DNA of 64,000 bases from Odontocerum albicorne (GCA_949825065.1 OX463841.1:21509381-21573380), one strand, 5' to 3'; positions 19,787 to 31,982 are shown, counted from the first letter of the stretch. The notes: generated by a model not told the origin, from the letters alone. Translations and numbers: made by a program.

Positions 19787-22589
19787 ACTTAGAAGCTAAT
19801 TAAAGGTCTACTCAAATGATAATCTAACCTTAGCTACAAATTATTGACAGATACTACGAATCAAACAATCGAAACATAAAAATAATATAAGTACATAATT
19901 TTAATAATATCTTTTCAAGGGTTTTCATCATTTGAATATAGAGGAAAACATCGACTGTGGTCTTTATTTAGGAACTTACCTGCAGGTGTATGATATATTT
20001 TACTAATACATTTTTATTTAATTTCAGCGGTCAAAATGACCTTTTTGATACAAAATACCTATAATAAAAAAACATGAACTGATAAAATCTAACATTGACA
20101 TGTATAATAAGCAGTGTTATACAATACCAAAATACTAGCAAGAGACGAACACCACAACAAGGCAAACCTATATAATTCAATCAATTCACCTCGGCAAGAA
20201 CAACTTCTTCACTTTACTTCTGTAAGTAGTTACGTGAAAAACCATATAATGCCCTTATTGATTGCCTAATATTTGCAGTCTTATTATGTAAGAGTTGTAC
20301 AAATAATTAGAATCAACCACTTCACAAGGAATTTGTAACATGAGATGCTGAGTTAGTTCCGGACTATTGAAATATGATCTGACAATCTTAAATAATGTTG
20401 TCAGGTCAGATACCTAGTTATATCTGACAAGGTTGTAAGACTTATCACTCCTAACAATATACCACATGCATTAGGTATGAAAACCATAACTAACTTATCA
20501 AGGCAATACGAACTACAATACAATACAAAGAAAATATTTCCAAATTTTCCAATACGTAATCGTTATAATTTTGTCATTTTTGTAATTTGTGAAATTGTAT
20601 GTGTGGTTTGTGTTCGTGTTCAAGGCGGTCTTCTTACTATTTTATAAGTTTCTGTTACTCTCGGGAGTTGAATAAAATAGTGCAAGTGTGAGGGGTTATT
20701 TAGTTTCACTTCCTCTCCCTCCGAACAGCAAACGAATGGTCATTCTTAAACTAAACGAGTGTTTTTATAGTGCCTCATTAAATTGATGGGGATTTTTCGG
20801 CATTCGTGTTCACAAAAAAATATGGTAGGCATATTTACAAGCATTACACATCACAAACAAGTGTTAACTTTTTTATGTTTTATTTTCATTGAATAATTCC
20901 TTCATAATTAAACTTAGAATGGTAATTATAAAAGTATCAAAAAATTAATATATAACCAAAAAATATTTAATTTGATAAAAATAATCAATTACGAGTATAA
21001 TCAGAAATACTTTATGAATTAGAAGTTAGAAATACTTTGAGGTGAAGTAAAATAAAAACATTTGACATATGGTATATCAATGACGATATATGTAGCGAAT
21101 TGGTGGAAAGCTTTTCTTCCTCCCTTTGTTCTTTTTCCATTTAACCTTTGACTCACTTTTATTTTCTTTTTTTAAAAGTTAGAAACTGATATGTCCAGTC
21201 TTTTTTTCTCATTCGGTCCTTTAAATATCTTTTTTCTCTCTCTTGTTTTTTGCCATTTACATTCACGCACTTTAAGTAGCCTTCTGATGGTTGGAATAGA
21301 TTGTCAATATGGTAATACACCCGCTAGATTATACGTGTGTTTTATACACAATCGAAAAAATAACGTGAATGGATAACATGGATTTTAATTCAAAATATAA
21401 AAAAAACATCTTTCTAAGTTTCCTACTTATTTAGGGAACCCAAATTGTCATTTATTTTCTTATTAAAACTTCCAAAAGAATTAACAATTTCAAATCGTTT
21501 TATTTTCCAACTATCACGATTGCCCTTATTTTATTCGTTTCTAAGAAAGAACGAAGCTAAAAAATTTGAAACTTTTCCAATTAGAGTAGACATTTTTTTA
21601 TTCTAAAAAATCTGAAATTAAAAACATATTACTGGTGTGATTCACGATGATTTGAATATTTTAGAAAATTTCATTGTGTTATTGAATTCTAGAGTTGTGT
21701 TCTATTTCCACAATTCGTCTATAAATGATCTTATTTTTAAATAATAGAATACCTTTCCCGTCATATTGCATACAAAAATTAAAATACAACGCTTCATCAC
21801 TTGACACTGGCGTATACTTCTTCATATATAGAAAACAAGCAAAGCTTTTATCATTCTGCCAACAATGCCAATTTGAGTATATTAAATGGAACAACCAGGG
21901 ATTTAGGTTTTTAAGGGTATTATTCAGTTGAACGGTTTCTCTACACGTTCGATTATATTATAAATACATCGACACGATCAATGTGTGTCAAAAATATTGT
22001 ATGAAGTTTTCATTTATATTCACAAATTTTGAGACCATTCAAAACAGATTGTCTTCAAGTGCACTTCTTAAATTCACGCCACAGGATCGGCAACGGCAAC
22101 AGCTCTGTTATATTACCCCTCCCTATTGAATCGATTTGAAACAATTAATTCGATGAAGATAAAATCGATGTCAGAGCTCTACATCTTTCCGAAGGAACAT
22201 CTCAGACACAGATTCGAAAGATATAATGAAAACATCCCATTAAGGGACTTGAATAATACAAAAAGATCAAGTTTGAAAATTTATGAATCAGAAAATTGTG
22301 GTATATGGGTATTTATTCATTCTTTCTAGTATCATAGTTTAATTGAACTAACCAACACAATTCAACATAAGATAAGCAAATTATGATAAATCTACATAAC
22401 GTATTTTTTTAATGGTTATTCTCCCAAATTTTGGTGATCCCTGCCAGTGAGCGTTGATGGGTTGATTACATCAATCGAGAATACATAATATATTCTAGAA
22501 GCGCAATCACAGTGATCTCACGCTATCAAAATTTAAAATAATGCCTCGTTTATCAAATAAGAATACTAATTTTATATCACTAATTTATT
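19787..22589. other. No gene seen over 2.8 kb
   Basis: AT-rich sequence. It holds one TACGAGTA (20990-20997) and a few short open frames (21191-21376, 21679-21931, 22126-22329) without any motif, splice context or repeat support. A short ACAATACAATACAAAG phrase near 20516 could be a SINE tail scrap. Confidence 0.45.
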
Positions 22590-22870
22590 AGAAACTATAA
22601 AAATATTATCATTGTTTGCTTTATAAATTTCATACGTTCCTTTTTACATATAAAAAAATTGAAATAACTGGAAACCTTTTGAAGTAAAGCTTGGGATCCC
22701 TGTAATAAATATTTTCTAAATATTTTAGAATATACCTTTTCCACGTCGCAAGTAGAATAATCCTCAATATATCGCCTGCCCCAGCGTGCTTTCCCGGGGT
22801 AAAGCATTTCGAGACACGTTTTTTCCATTTGTCTCTTCAGCAAAGATGTTACAGTGTAAGTGTTTGTCTC
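22590..22870 (-). pseudogene. Possible non-LTR retrotransposon C-terminal scrap
   Basis: The minus frame reads KTCLEMLYPGKARWGRRYIE at about 22780-22840. This has the spacing of the CLEKLIIQGKVEGRRGRGRP-type segment found near the C-terminus of arthropod endonuclease/reverse transcriptases. The neighbouring sequence is not recognisable, so the assignment is tentative. Confidence 0.35.
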
Positions 22871-23488
22871 TCATCCTGGTCCGCCTCTGGTACATTTAGA
22901 ACCTGAACGATAAATTTGGCGTTGTTAAATAGTTGGAAATAAACTAAATAGAGAATATGAAAAACTTTTTAATACTTTTATGATGCGAATTCGAGATTGT
23001 TTTTATTTTTTGTGATGCAGAGTAAGTTGGTTTCTATCGTAAATGAGATATTCATATCGTATACGTCCTGTTAGATGTGTGATTAATGATCTACAATACT
23101 TTTATTTTTGGCAAAAGTCATATATTTTATTTTTGGAGCCAAATGGGATTGATAGGCATGGATAGAAAATGAAAGACTTCTAGATAGTTCTTTTCTAAGA
23201 TATCTATTGTATATAATATTGTATCAGACATCTAACTATGCGGTGTTGATGATGAACACTGAGGATCACTAGGACTGATATGCGTACAAACTATTGTATT
23301 ATAATATGGAGGAGCTCCAAAAATATATGTTTTAATTATTTAAATGTTTACATATTCTATAAATACGACCGGCCTATATCAGCTGTTTCACTAGAATTAT
23401 TGTCTATACGGAGACACCTGATTTACACCTGCGAAATTCACTAATAACAATCCAAGCCCCAGCTGCAGCCGCTCGCGAGATAACTATC
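22871..23488. other. No gene seen
   Basis: AT-rich DNA with no supported feature before the mariner-type MITE. Confidence 0.5.
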
Positions 23489-23992
23489 AGGTCAGTTCAT
23501 AAATTCGTGCGTATTGATGTCACTTGTATGATTCACCATGACTCATTTCGTAGAACAATACACTAAAAAAGTCGCATTCTGTTTTGAAATGTCCACTCAA
23601 GTGGCCAGTGTATCATCGATTTTTGTAAAATCGGCCGTAAATAAGAGCCTTTAAAAATGAATATAGATATCAGTACAAACGGCACGTTCTAAATGGAATA
23701 TTTTTAAATGGTAAAGTGCAAGTTCCGCGCGGGAAAAATAACAGTGTTTAACAATAATAGTGTTTTTAAAAATAATAGTTTCAAAGATTTGAAGATCGAA
23801 AAATAAGTTTCCAGTTTTTTTACATCAAAACCAGAGTTGGAGTTAAAATGGAATAAAAAAAACTATCTGTAAGATTGCAACACATTGTTGATAATCAAGG
23901 AAAATATATAATCGATTAATAAAGTAAAGTGCGTTTTATTTTCATTGTTTAAAAAAAATCTAAAAAATACCCACGAATTTATGGACTGACCT
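23489..23992. mobile_element. mariner-type MITE (504 bp)
   Basis: Terminal inverted repeats: left AGGTCAGTTCATAAATTCGT, and right, reversed, AGGTCAGTCCATAAATTCGT, continuing to matching GTATT. The right end is followed by TA (23993-23994); the left flank is TC where TA is expected. The interior has a short in-frame stretch (MTHFVEQYTKKVAFCF) that may be the relic of a transposase start, but no catalytic region survives. Confidence 0.8.
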
Positions 23993-24109
23993 TAATTTTT
24001 TTTAATATATTGGCAATATTTCATTGAAACACTCAAAAGCTAAACATGTTTACATTAAACCCAGCCTGTCAAAATGATATAAAAATTAGTTTGACTGTCA
24101 AACTAGATT

Positions 24110-24360
24110 TTCGACCATTTGCCTGAGGCATACTCTGGCCAAAATGACTCGGAGAGGGAATGACAGCCTCGAGAGACTTGTTGTGATTGTTAGCATCTAT
24201 GAAATAATAGAAAAGGGGAGATCACTATCGTGGTAGATTTATCAAGTCAAGACTGCGGCAGGATTTTTGGTGATATTAGCACTCCATTCAGCTTAGTCTA
24301 GGAAGAAGGAGGAGAGTCGTAAACTGAGTTACGAGGCAACGACTAAGAATAATTTCAACT
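24110..24360 (+). pseudogene. Non-LTR retrotransposon C-terminal fragment
   Basis: In one broken frame the sequence reads RRGNDSLERLVVI. Further on are a DCGRIFGDIS-like segment (read KTAAGFLVILALHSA in another frame) and RRVVN near the end. This order matches the C-terminus of an RTE-like family that also appears at 31535-31760 and, reversed, at 51370-51780. It lies directly 5' of a SINE. Confidence 0.45.
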
Positions 24361-24364
24361 AACT

Positions 24365-24566
24365 AGACGACTTCCGTGGCCTAGTCGGTAAGATGCTCAA
24401 ATTGGATTCACACTGATAACCATTTTTTAAAGAGCTTCAGTCTGATATTCACTTAAGGCCTCTTTAACATATTTTTGGTTGGTTGGAAAATATTGTATAA
24501 ATAAATCCGCCAGGTTATACTGCATACAAAACAAGCGTATTACAATTCAATAATTAATTACAATAC
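24365..24566 (+). mobile_element. tRNA-derived SINE
   Basis: The head is CTTCCGTGGCCTAGTCGGTA (A box). The B-box region is eroded. The body has CAGTCTGATATTCACTTAAG, GGTTGGTTGGAAAATATTG and CCGCCAGGTTATACTGC, and ends in ATTACAATACG. Confidence 0.8.
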
Positions 24567-25031
24567 GTATTAGATTTTTCCTTTACATTTTTATTGAATT
24601 TCTTTATAAAGAGAGACACGCACTAGTATTACGGGTCAAGACATTGTATATCTTAATGATGTTGAGCCGAGATACTTCACATTTCAGGTAAGAGTTGGTT
24701 GGATTTTTTGTATAGCAAGTTTGGCTGAAATGTGCTGTTACATAGATCAAAACGCTGCCATTTTTGATACACATCCAATATTCAATTCGTGCCGCGTGTA
24801 TCGGACTAGCAAACTATCATATATAGTTCAGTTTTTTCCATGTTCTTCTAGCAAAAAAACCGTAGCATATTTCTTAACTTATTTCCAGCATTCACAAGCA
24901 ACTTTAGAAAAACCTCTTACACAATTTTAAATTCTCTGGAATAATAGGTTGAAAAACAGTAATCCGTGAAAATAAAATTTCTTTATGTATCTGTAAAAAA
25001 ATACAACTTTTAATAATTATAGCACTTGTTT
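24567..25031. other. No gene seen
   Basis: AT-rich flank of the jockey-like insertion. The 69-residue frame at 24721-24930 is unrecognised. Confidence 0.45.
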
Positions 25032-26447
25032 AAGATACACTCTTATAATACATTCCCTCATGAGCAATTTGGATTGAGAACAAGACACAACACGGTCCAG
25101 CAACTTACCCGTGTCGTGGAAGACGTGTCGATGGGCTTCAATAGGAACAGAAGTACTGGCATGGTACTGCTGGACCTTGAGAAGGCTTTTGATACTGTCT
25201 GGCATGATGGCCTTCTTCACAAACTTCTCCTCACTGGCACTCCACTCTATCTCGTGAAACTACTTCAATCCTACCTTTCCAATAGAAGTTTCACAGTCAC
25301 CACTCATCATTCTACGTCATCCGCCAGGCCCATCCCTATGGGTGTCCCCCAAGGCAGTATACTTGGACCATGTCTATTTAACATTTACACACACGACATT
25401 CCTACTCCCCCAAACTGTAAACTCGCACTCTTTGCTGACGATGCGGCATGCTACGCATCGTCACTCAAGGTGGATCGAGCTGGTCGCCGTCTTCAGATTG
25501 CTCTTGAGATCCTTGAGAAATACTACCAGGACTGGAGGCTCAAAATCAATGACGCCAAAACTGAGGCCATCATGTTCTCCCGAAAAATCAAGGAAAGAGT
25601 GCCATCGATGCCCTTATTCATCGGTGGTTGCCTGGTTGAGTGGCAGGACGTGGTTAAATACTTCGGCCTGCACCTTGACCGGCGACTGACGTGGAAAACC
25701 CATTTGAATACCATCAGACAGAAGGGTCACAAGGGCATAGGGGCTATCAGTTCGATATTTCATCGACGCAGCTTCCTTTCACCCAAAAATAAGCTCCTCC
25801 TCTATAAAACCCTTATTCGTCCTATCTTGACCTATGCTGCACCCGTTTGGGGTAGTGTGAGCAACACGGATCACCTGAAACTCCAGAGAGTGCAGAACAA
25901 GGCATTCAAGATATCTTTTAACACCCATCCCAGAACAAATCTTACCCGACTTCACGCTGAACAGCGAGAAGAAACCCTACAACACCACATTCTCGCTTGG
26001 ACCGTGAAGTTCTATAAAAGCCAACAAAATCACAGAAATCCCTTAGTCGCTGCCCTGGGGGCTTACGAGAGTAAATCCGACCTACCCTTCCGTTATAAGC
26101 ACAAGCTCCCGAAGCATTATCTGTTGCCTGACTAGTCCACCTTCAGTATTAGCTGGGACGACCAAGGTCTGAGTGAATGTGATGGAATACAAGTAGCCTG
26201 AACGAGTGGACTTGTTTTTGCTGAATAATTAGTGTAAGAATTGTTATCTAGTTATAAGTAGTATGTAGGTGTTAATTATTTCTAAGATCTCATATATTAA
26301 GATTGAATAAATAAAATAAAATGATATGTAGGAAAATAAGATTAAATAAGTTCATAAATTATAACATATAATTAAGATTAGTTAAGTAATAAATTTGTAC
26401 ATAGGTATAGCCTCAACAAATGTTTGTATAATAATTTACTTGTTTAA

Positions 26448-26478
<31 letters not shown>

Positions 26479-26494
26479 AAAAAAGATACACTCT
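25032..26494 (+). mobile_element. 5'-truncated jockey-like non-LTR retrotransposon with target duplication
   Basis: The insertion runs from about 25044 to an A-rich tail ending at about 26482. It is flanked by direct copies of AAGATACACTCT (25032-25043 and 26483-26494). The 5' end falls inside the reverse transcriptase, as usual for incomplete target-primed insertion. The 3' untranslated region (26136-26450) is AT-rich and ends in a run of more than 20 A. The uninterrupted reading frame and clean duplication make this one of the youngest elements in the window. Confidence 0.93.
25044..26135 (+). pseudogene. Reverse transcriptase of jockey-like element, N-terminally truncated
   Basis: The open frame encodes the C-terminal part of ORF2: the reverse transcriptase fingers/palm from HEQFGLRTRHNTVQQL onward. 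Motif A is VLLDLEKAFDTVWHDGLL, motif B is PMGVPQGSILGPCLFN and the catalytic motif C is ALFADDAACY. Then come LKINDAKTEAIMFSR, KYFGLHLDRRLTWKTHLN, the LLYKTLIRPILTYAAPVWG segment, and a C-terminal domain ending KHYLLPD. The frame has no stop or shift, so the insertion is recent, but the endonuclease and ORF1 were never copied. The TTG-initiated upstream codons belong to the flanking target site, so no true start exists. Confidence 0.93.
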
Positions 26495-26867
26495 AAGTAT
26501 TTGATAGGTTAACGTTTTACTTGAGTCGGCCCAGTTCTCGGCATCTTATTCCCAAGTCATCAATAATTATTTTACTACGTAGATAGGCCTCTGTCTACAT
26601 TATAACATCGATAAACCGAGCAATGATTATTGGAAATAATTTTCTTTCCTAACTGTTATCGGTTGTGAAACGAAGCGTCTGGAAACTTCCTTCGTGTTTT
26701 CATCGAAAATTTGAAATGAATGCTAAATAACATTTTCATAAAATTTTAACAGAGAAATTTTAGATATCGAAAGCAAAGTTCGCGAGTTTGAAAAGTGCTT
26801 AGTTTTCTCGACGAGTTTTAAACATACTCTTCTCGATATGTTTCCGTATACGATTATGTGATATTTA
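26495..26867. other. No gene seen
   Basis: AT-rich DNA between two unrelated retrotransposon fragments. Confidence 0.45.
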
Positions 26868-27440
26868 ACACAGTGCCGCTAGGATCTGGGAATCCTTGTC
26901 GATGAATTTTTGACTTGGTGCAATCATCTCTCCGATAATTTTTTCACAAGTCTCTATTCTCTCAAATGATTACGTATTTTCATCCCTATCCAAAGCAGAA
27001 TCTTGCTAACCCAAAGTCTCAATTTGCCCTAATTGGCTATGAGGATATTTGTTATCTCGATGCTAGTGAGAAGTTGTTGGATATACTGGAGACTCCAACA
27101 TATTTGTGCTCGGTTTATTTTGAATCTAAATTCATATGATCGTGTATCCAAATATCGTGCCAGACTTCCATACCTTAAAAATAAGACAGCGAAGAAATCT
27201 CCACGTTCTGTCAACTCAGTGTTCAACAATCCAAACTGTGCTCAGTAATTGCTACAAAATGTCAATATTCTTTTTGAGCATGGACCATCCTTCCTATCTC
27301 GTGGTGGCAGAATCCTTTGTATATCAACGCATCACACATCATCTCCATGGCTCGATTAGGTGCGCTTCATTCTTATCAATATTTAATAATAAAGTAAATA
27401 AGTATTATTTACCTCAAAATATTCCTCTTCTGTAACTGGC
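26868..27440 (+). pseudogene. Degenerate non-LTR retrotransposon (reverse transcriptase C-terminal part)
   Basis: Three frames in turn follow one protein: LGILVDEFLTWCNHLSD (about 26890), then RLQHICARFILNLNSYDRVS near 27080 and YRARLPYLK, then IRQRRNLHVLST and SNCYKMSIFF. This is the post-catalytic region of a CR1/jockey-type reverse transcriptase; the YLG-V-LD, LTW and RLQ-IQN-C-RFI landmarks are in order. At least three frameshifts are present. No tail or target duplication was identified. The overlapping frames at 27029-27435 are parts of it. Confidence 0.6.
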
Positions 27441-27569
27441 ATACAATTCCCGCCTAAATCCTTATTTTACTTTAGATTTATTCTTTATATTATCTTTTTA
27501 CTTTTTCTACTATTGTTATCATAAATTAAGTTAAAGATACGGTCACGTACATCGATAATTATTTTGAAG

Positions 27570-27752
27570 CACTGCGGCCTAGTTGGTAAGACGCCTGTCT
27601 TCCAAACCGGTGCTTGTGCGTTAAATTCTCATTAGAACCCAGATTATTTAAACAAAAAGGATTCCAGTCTGATAGTTGAAATAGATTGACACATGACAAT
27701 AGGTTCGCTAGGTTATACTGTATACAACGAATGTTTAATACAGTAATACAAA
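27570..27752 (+). mobile_element. tRNA-derived SINE
   Basis: The head CTGCGGCCTAGTTGGTAAGA gives a clear A box; the B box is eroded (GCGTTAAATTCTC). The body has ACCCAGATTATTTAAAC and GGATTCCAGTCTGATAG, then TTCGCTAGGTTATACTG and a TACAGTAATACAA tail. The central GGTTGGTTGG part has decayed. Confidence 0.75.
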
Positions 27753-27834
27753 CAAAAGTTAGTTGATTGGAAGAAATTGCTTTAAAGCAATACATTCACC
27801 AGATGTGTAATATATGCAAGAAAGTGTTCAATTA

Positions 27835-27961
27835 CTAGGTAAGTCCAGAAAGTAAGTGTACTGAATTTTTGTAGGTTACAATTTTTTTTATTTAAACAAT
27901 TTAAAATAAAATCCATCCGGTCGTGAGAGCCTCAGTACACTTACTTTCTGGATACGCCTCG
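27835..27961. mobile_element. 127-bp Tc1/mariner-type MITE ending in CGAG
   Basis: The right end, read inward on the minus strand, is CGAGGCGTATCCAGAAAGTA. The left end is CTAGGTAAGTCCAGAAAGTA. Both continue into GTGTACTGA, so about 28 bp of inverted repeat are conserved. TA flanks both sides (27833-27834 and 27962-27963). The interior has no coding capacity. The terminal tetranucleotide CGAG is the one left behind at many other places in this window. Confidence 0.85.
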
Positions 27962-28089
27962 TATAATATGTTTTGAAAGCTATGCTAAAGGAATTCGGAA
28001 TCAACTTTTATGAAATTTTGTGACTATGTGTATATTATTATATTATTTAAAGTTGAATGTTATTTTGATGTTTTTTGAAACATAAATTA

Positions 28090-28232
28090 TTTATGGGACA
28101 ATCTTTTCCAACCAACCAACCACAAAGATGTTTAAGATGCCTTAAGTAAAAACATTTTTTTTTAAACTATGTACCGATGGTAATCGAACCCACACCCCCG
28201 GGTCAAAAGACAATCGCCACCTGTCATGGTAA
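28090..28232 (-). mobile_element. tRNA-derived SINE, truncated at both ends
   Basis: Plus-strand order is CAATCTTTTCCAACCAACC, ATGCCTTAAGTAAAAAC and GTACCGATGGTAATCGAACC (B-box region), ending near 28232 without the A box. The 3' tail is missing. Confidence 0.7.
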
Positions 28233-28339
28233 AGGGAATGAATCTGAAATACATACCATACATACGGTGATGTATTATGTTTCGATATTTTTCTTTTCTT
28301 ACACCCTTGATTCATATAATTCATAAATAATTTACGTAT

Positions 28340-28545
28340 TGTAGTGTATTGTATAATGTATTGCTTTCGTTACTGTACAACCTGGCAGATTTATTACAAT
28401 ATGACAATCTCATACAACCAACCAGAAAGATGTTAAAGAGGCTTACATTGAAATACATACTGATACCATTCTAAAAAAATGGGCAATAACGGGAATCGAT
28501 CCCTCAACCTCCGTGTCGGAAAATAGAATTACGCGAAACCGTGAA
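28340..28545 (-). mobile_element. tRNA-derived SINE
   Basis: Tail ATTGTAGTGTATTGTATAAT, then GTACAACCTGGCAGATTTAT, CAACCAACCAGAAAGATG and GGCAATAACGGGAATCGATC (B box). The A box is eroded. Adjacent to another copy in the same orientation. Confidence 0.75.
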
Positions 28546-29689
28546 AATTCATATATCTTTCTTCCTCTAAAAAAATCTGTCTGTTTCTGTTTTAATTTGA
28601 TCATATTAGGTTATTAAGGCATTTCTACCAGCCTTACGGATTAAATATCGTTATAATGTCTTCATTTTTTATAGAAGTAAAATATGTACAAGTATTCATT
28701 TTGATACCGAAGAAGTAATTTCTTTTCATTTAATCGCATGACGTAGAGATTATACTCCACCACTAAAAAAAATCGACAGATTAATTGCATAAGAGTTTTA
28801 TTGATCAGGTCATAATTACATTCTATAATACATTGACCTTGCAAAATATGTCAGTAGCTCGAGCCTTGTGTATTCCAGCCCCCAGCTTTGCAATTTCCTC
28901 ACATTGTGCTATTGCAAACCTTGGATGTGTATGTATATTAGTCTGTAGTTATGGCAACACATTTGGGAGGGCTAAATTAGCCCTCCCCCATTTGTTTCGG
29001 AACGTGTGGGGTAGCTATCCCTCGCTAAATCCTTGGCGTTTATTTTCATTTTATGACTGCCGGATAAATTATATGCGCATCTATTATCCCAAATGCATAG
29101 AAATTCATTTGGATAAATGCCACTATTAATAGAGAAGTAAACACCAAGGAAATTGAAATGTTGTATGCACATAAGCTGTTTTTATTCAGACGAGGATTTA
29201 TATAAAATAGGGCATGCCCTTGTACTAAAGCGCGAGTTACCTTAATGTTTATTGCTTTATAAAGTTTACATTACACGCCTTCACACCTATTTTGTACTAT
29301 TACAACATTTTCCTCATCAGTTAGTCAGAGAGGAGATATGCCTTCTGATGCATTTGCCGTGGGCTTTCTTATTTAAACATCACAAAAAAATATAATATAG
29401 GTATAAATTTATTTTTTACGTGTAAAAGTTATCCAAAGTTACTTCGTTCTTACTTCGTTTTAAGGCATTCAAATATTGATATGCTTATTAATTTAAAAAA
29501 TACATGTGTCCGAAAAAAGTTGACCAACCCTAATCTACTCGTATATTATAAAACCACGTCTAGTAGATATTCTTAATAACCACCGGAAATTTTCTACATA
29601 TTTTTATTAACGAAAGATTAATACAATAAGTAGCGGGTGAAATGTGTAATTCATATTTACATATATACATCCACACCCTCACACCATTT
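28546..29689. other. No gene seen
   Basis: AT-rich DNA. One small palindrome (GGGAGGGCTAA, A, TTAGCCCTCCC) is at 28965-28987 and one TACTCGTA at 29536-29543. A 114-residue frame at 28785-29129 has no recognisable motif. Confidence 0.4.
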
Positions 29690-30290
29690 CCCTGTTGGGG
29701 TAGGCAAAGAGGATATAGCGCCAGACTTTACTATCACCATCACACACACGAACACTTCTACATCCATATACCTCATCATAAAACTCCTATGATTTATTTG
29801 ACTTTTTACATTTTCAACATTCACATAATCCAACCATGCTTTTCTTTATATTTTTCTCTTTCAACTTCCATTCGTTTTTGCACAGTATATTTTTTGTAAG
29901 CCTTTATTTTTCATTCGTTCTGTATGCCCAAACCATCTCAGAGTGATTTTCTTTATCATACTCAACACATTAGCTTGAAGTTCCCATTCACCCCTTTACA
30001 CTTGATTCCATATTCTGTCTTACATTGTCACTCCATGTATTCTTTTCAATGCTCGCATTTCTACAGCATTTATTTAGTTCCTATCAGTCTTTTTTCACAT
30101 ACACCAATGATGACACCAATACATTGTTGTGGACTATCATTTAAGCAGATTTTGATATTGTGTGGTTCGAGTAATATATGTTCTAGTGCCCCATTGACTT
30201 TGTTTCCTTTCGCTACACGCTGATCGATGCCCCCTTTTAATTTTTCTTTTGTCTGAAAAAATAGTTCCCAAACAGCAGAATTCGTCAACT
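29690..30290 (-). mobile_element. RTE-like non-LTR retrotransposon, 3' end
   Basis: On the minus strand the frames read NAVEMRALKRIHGVT near 30070-30110, TLRWFGHTERMKNK near 29935, KAWLDYVN and FMMRYMDVEVF near 29760, then SSLPTPTG at the 3' end. This is the C-terminal order of an RTE-type protein (MR-LRRI-GV, LRWFGH-RM, MMRYMDV). Fragments of the same family are at 12130, 39175 (minus) and 41395 (plus). Plus-strand frames at 29642-30223 are its shadow. Confidence 0.65.
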
Positions 30291-30519
30291 TGCTCCAATA
30301 TTACATTGTTCACATTTTAATTCTTAATAGGTTATTCATTCTTATAAGCCCATATTTGAAGATCTTATATGACAACGGTTAGATATTTTGACAGTAATGT
30401 GTTGAATTATACTGAGTTTTGCTTCGTTTGAGATATTTCAAAACTTAGGAAAGAAAAGGTGTCATTAGATTTCTTATTAACCTTACGTATAAATCCGCAG
30501 AACACATTCTGTGGTATTG

Positions 30520-30790
30520 CGATGAAAGTCGAGTCAGTAATTTGCGAAGGGAACTCCACTTAGCCTTACATCAAATATAAATTTAAAATGAATGTAGAGT
30601 GATGGAAGACGTATGCCGAAAAAAATGGAAGGAGAGAGTTGGTGAAAACTTAATTGAGTGAAAGGTACCAAGTATAAACATCAGGAGAGCATGTAAGACA
30701 AGATCTGTGAACGTGAACGAAGCGGCAACTCTGTACAGGATAGAAAGGCGTGGAGATCTGCCTGCCCCAAAGGGACATATCATGATGCTA
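30520..30790 (+). mobile_element. RTE-like non-LTR retrotransposon fragment
   Basis: Reads KKWKERVGENLIE, then RACKTRSVNVNEAATLYR and, one frame over, DRKAWRSACPKGTYHDAM. The last segment matches the DR-x-WR segment that closes many RTE-like proteins. Adjacent to a copy of a related family in the opposite orientation. Confidence 0.5.
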
Positions 30791-31534
30791 TGTAAGTAAG
30801 ATTAAAAATTATGTGTTTTAATAACTTATCACATAACATGCAAGTACGAGTATGTTACATTACTAGAATATTTATGTGTTTTCATAACTTACCCTATAAA
30901 AAGTCGTTCAAAATAAATGGTTTGATAAATCGCTCAAAAAATTAAGTCTTACGTAAAAAAGGTCGAAGAAAATTGAGGCTATAGAAAATGATTGTACTCG
31001 GATAACAAAGAACATTTGGTATACTCGTATTATGTGTAATGGATTCGTATTCCCGTGCGATGAATCTTGAATATATTTTCTTTTTTTCTTTAGATGTTCG
31101 AGTTTTCCAAGAATAAAAAGTTTTTGTCTGACTCATATTCCGAATGAAAAACTTGTTTGCGATGTAACGTAATCAATCAAACCGTGATACGGTTCAACTT
31201 TTATGAGTATCTGAGATTACTGCGATATATCTCGACCTTTTTAAGGCTCACATAGGTTCATGTTATGTAACATACATCGGAAGAAAAAATATTATTTATT
31301 TTTATTTGTAATTTTAACAAGATATTTCATACGTGGATGGCTAAGGGAACGATGAGTTGTCTGGAAGTGTCGAGGAATCCTAATAAAAACCAAGACTCGA
31401 TTAGCCCTAACCTTCGTTTTCTCCACTTTTTATATGATCAGGGCACGTAAAATACAAAAAAATGATGCTTTTCAGATGTAGCAACTCTCGTGCGTTCCAC
31501 AAACTGCCAGATGAACCAATTTGTCGATTATTGA
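30791..31534. other. No gene seen
   Basis: AT-rich DNA with two octamers, TACGAGTA (30845-30852) and TACTCGTA (31022-31029). No coding signal. Confidence 0.45.
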
Positions 31535-31760
31535 CGAGCTCGGAATTGAGACACGTCTCTCTGTGCTGTGTGTAAGAATAATCTTACGATACTTTGAACA
31601 CAGCGTGGGTGGAGGACGACAGTCTTAAGCGGTCAATTCTGGCGGGAAGTGTGAATGGTAAAAGGTACATAGGCCGAGCACACATCCGATGGAGTGACTA
31701 GATCAAAAAGCAGTCGGGTGTTCATTTCCAGAGTCAATATATGGTGTATATTGTAGTGGG
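31535..31760 (+). pseudogene. Non-LTR retrotransposon C-terminal fragment
   Basis: Broken frames read RILRYFEHSVGGGRQS, then SGGKCEW, and SFPESIYGVY at the end. The order is that of the RILRFFGH, GRGRSP-RW and F-EAL segments of an RTE-like protein. Confidence 0.45.
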
Positions 31761-31886
31761 GTTTAATGGTTGATGAATATGGTGATCACGGTCCTCAGAA
31801 TTGAGGGAATGATCAAAACGACGAAGATATTAAAAAAAATAGCACATTTATTAATAAAAAACTATAAAATAGTAAAAAAATAATCT

Positions 31887-31982
31887 ATGAGTGGTTTAAT
31901 TATTTTCCTATGAGTGGTTTTGGGGCATGAGTGGTTCAACTTTTTGAGCATGAGTGGTCCAACTTTCTATGAGTGATCCAAT
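31887..31982 (+). repeat. Short tandem motif ATGAGTGGTY
   Basis: Five imperfect copies of ATGAGTGGTTYAACTTT occur within 96 bp. It is a local minisatellite with no associated frame. Confidence 0.7.

Noticed and set aside
22126..22329. 67-codon frame (MNRFETINSMKIK start)
   Set aside because: The composition looks slightly coding-like but there is no recognisable domain, donor or acceptor consensus.
25026..25043. Start codon of the reverse transcriptase at 25026
   Set aside because: It is a TTG lying in the target-site duplication and flank; the element is 5'-truncated and has no own start.
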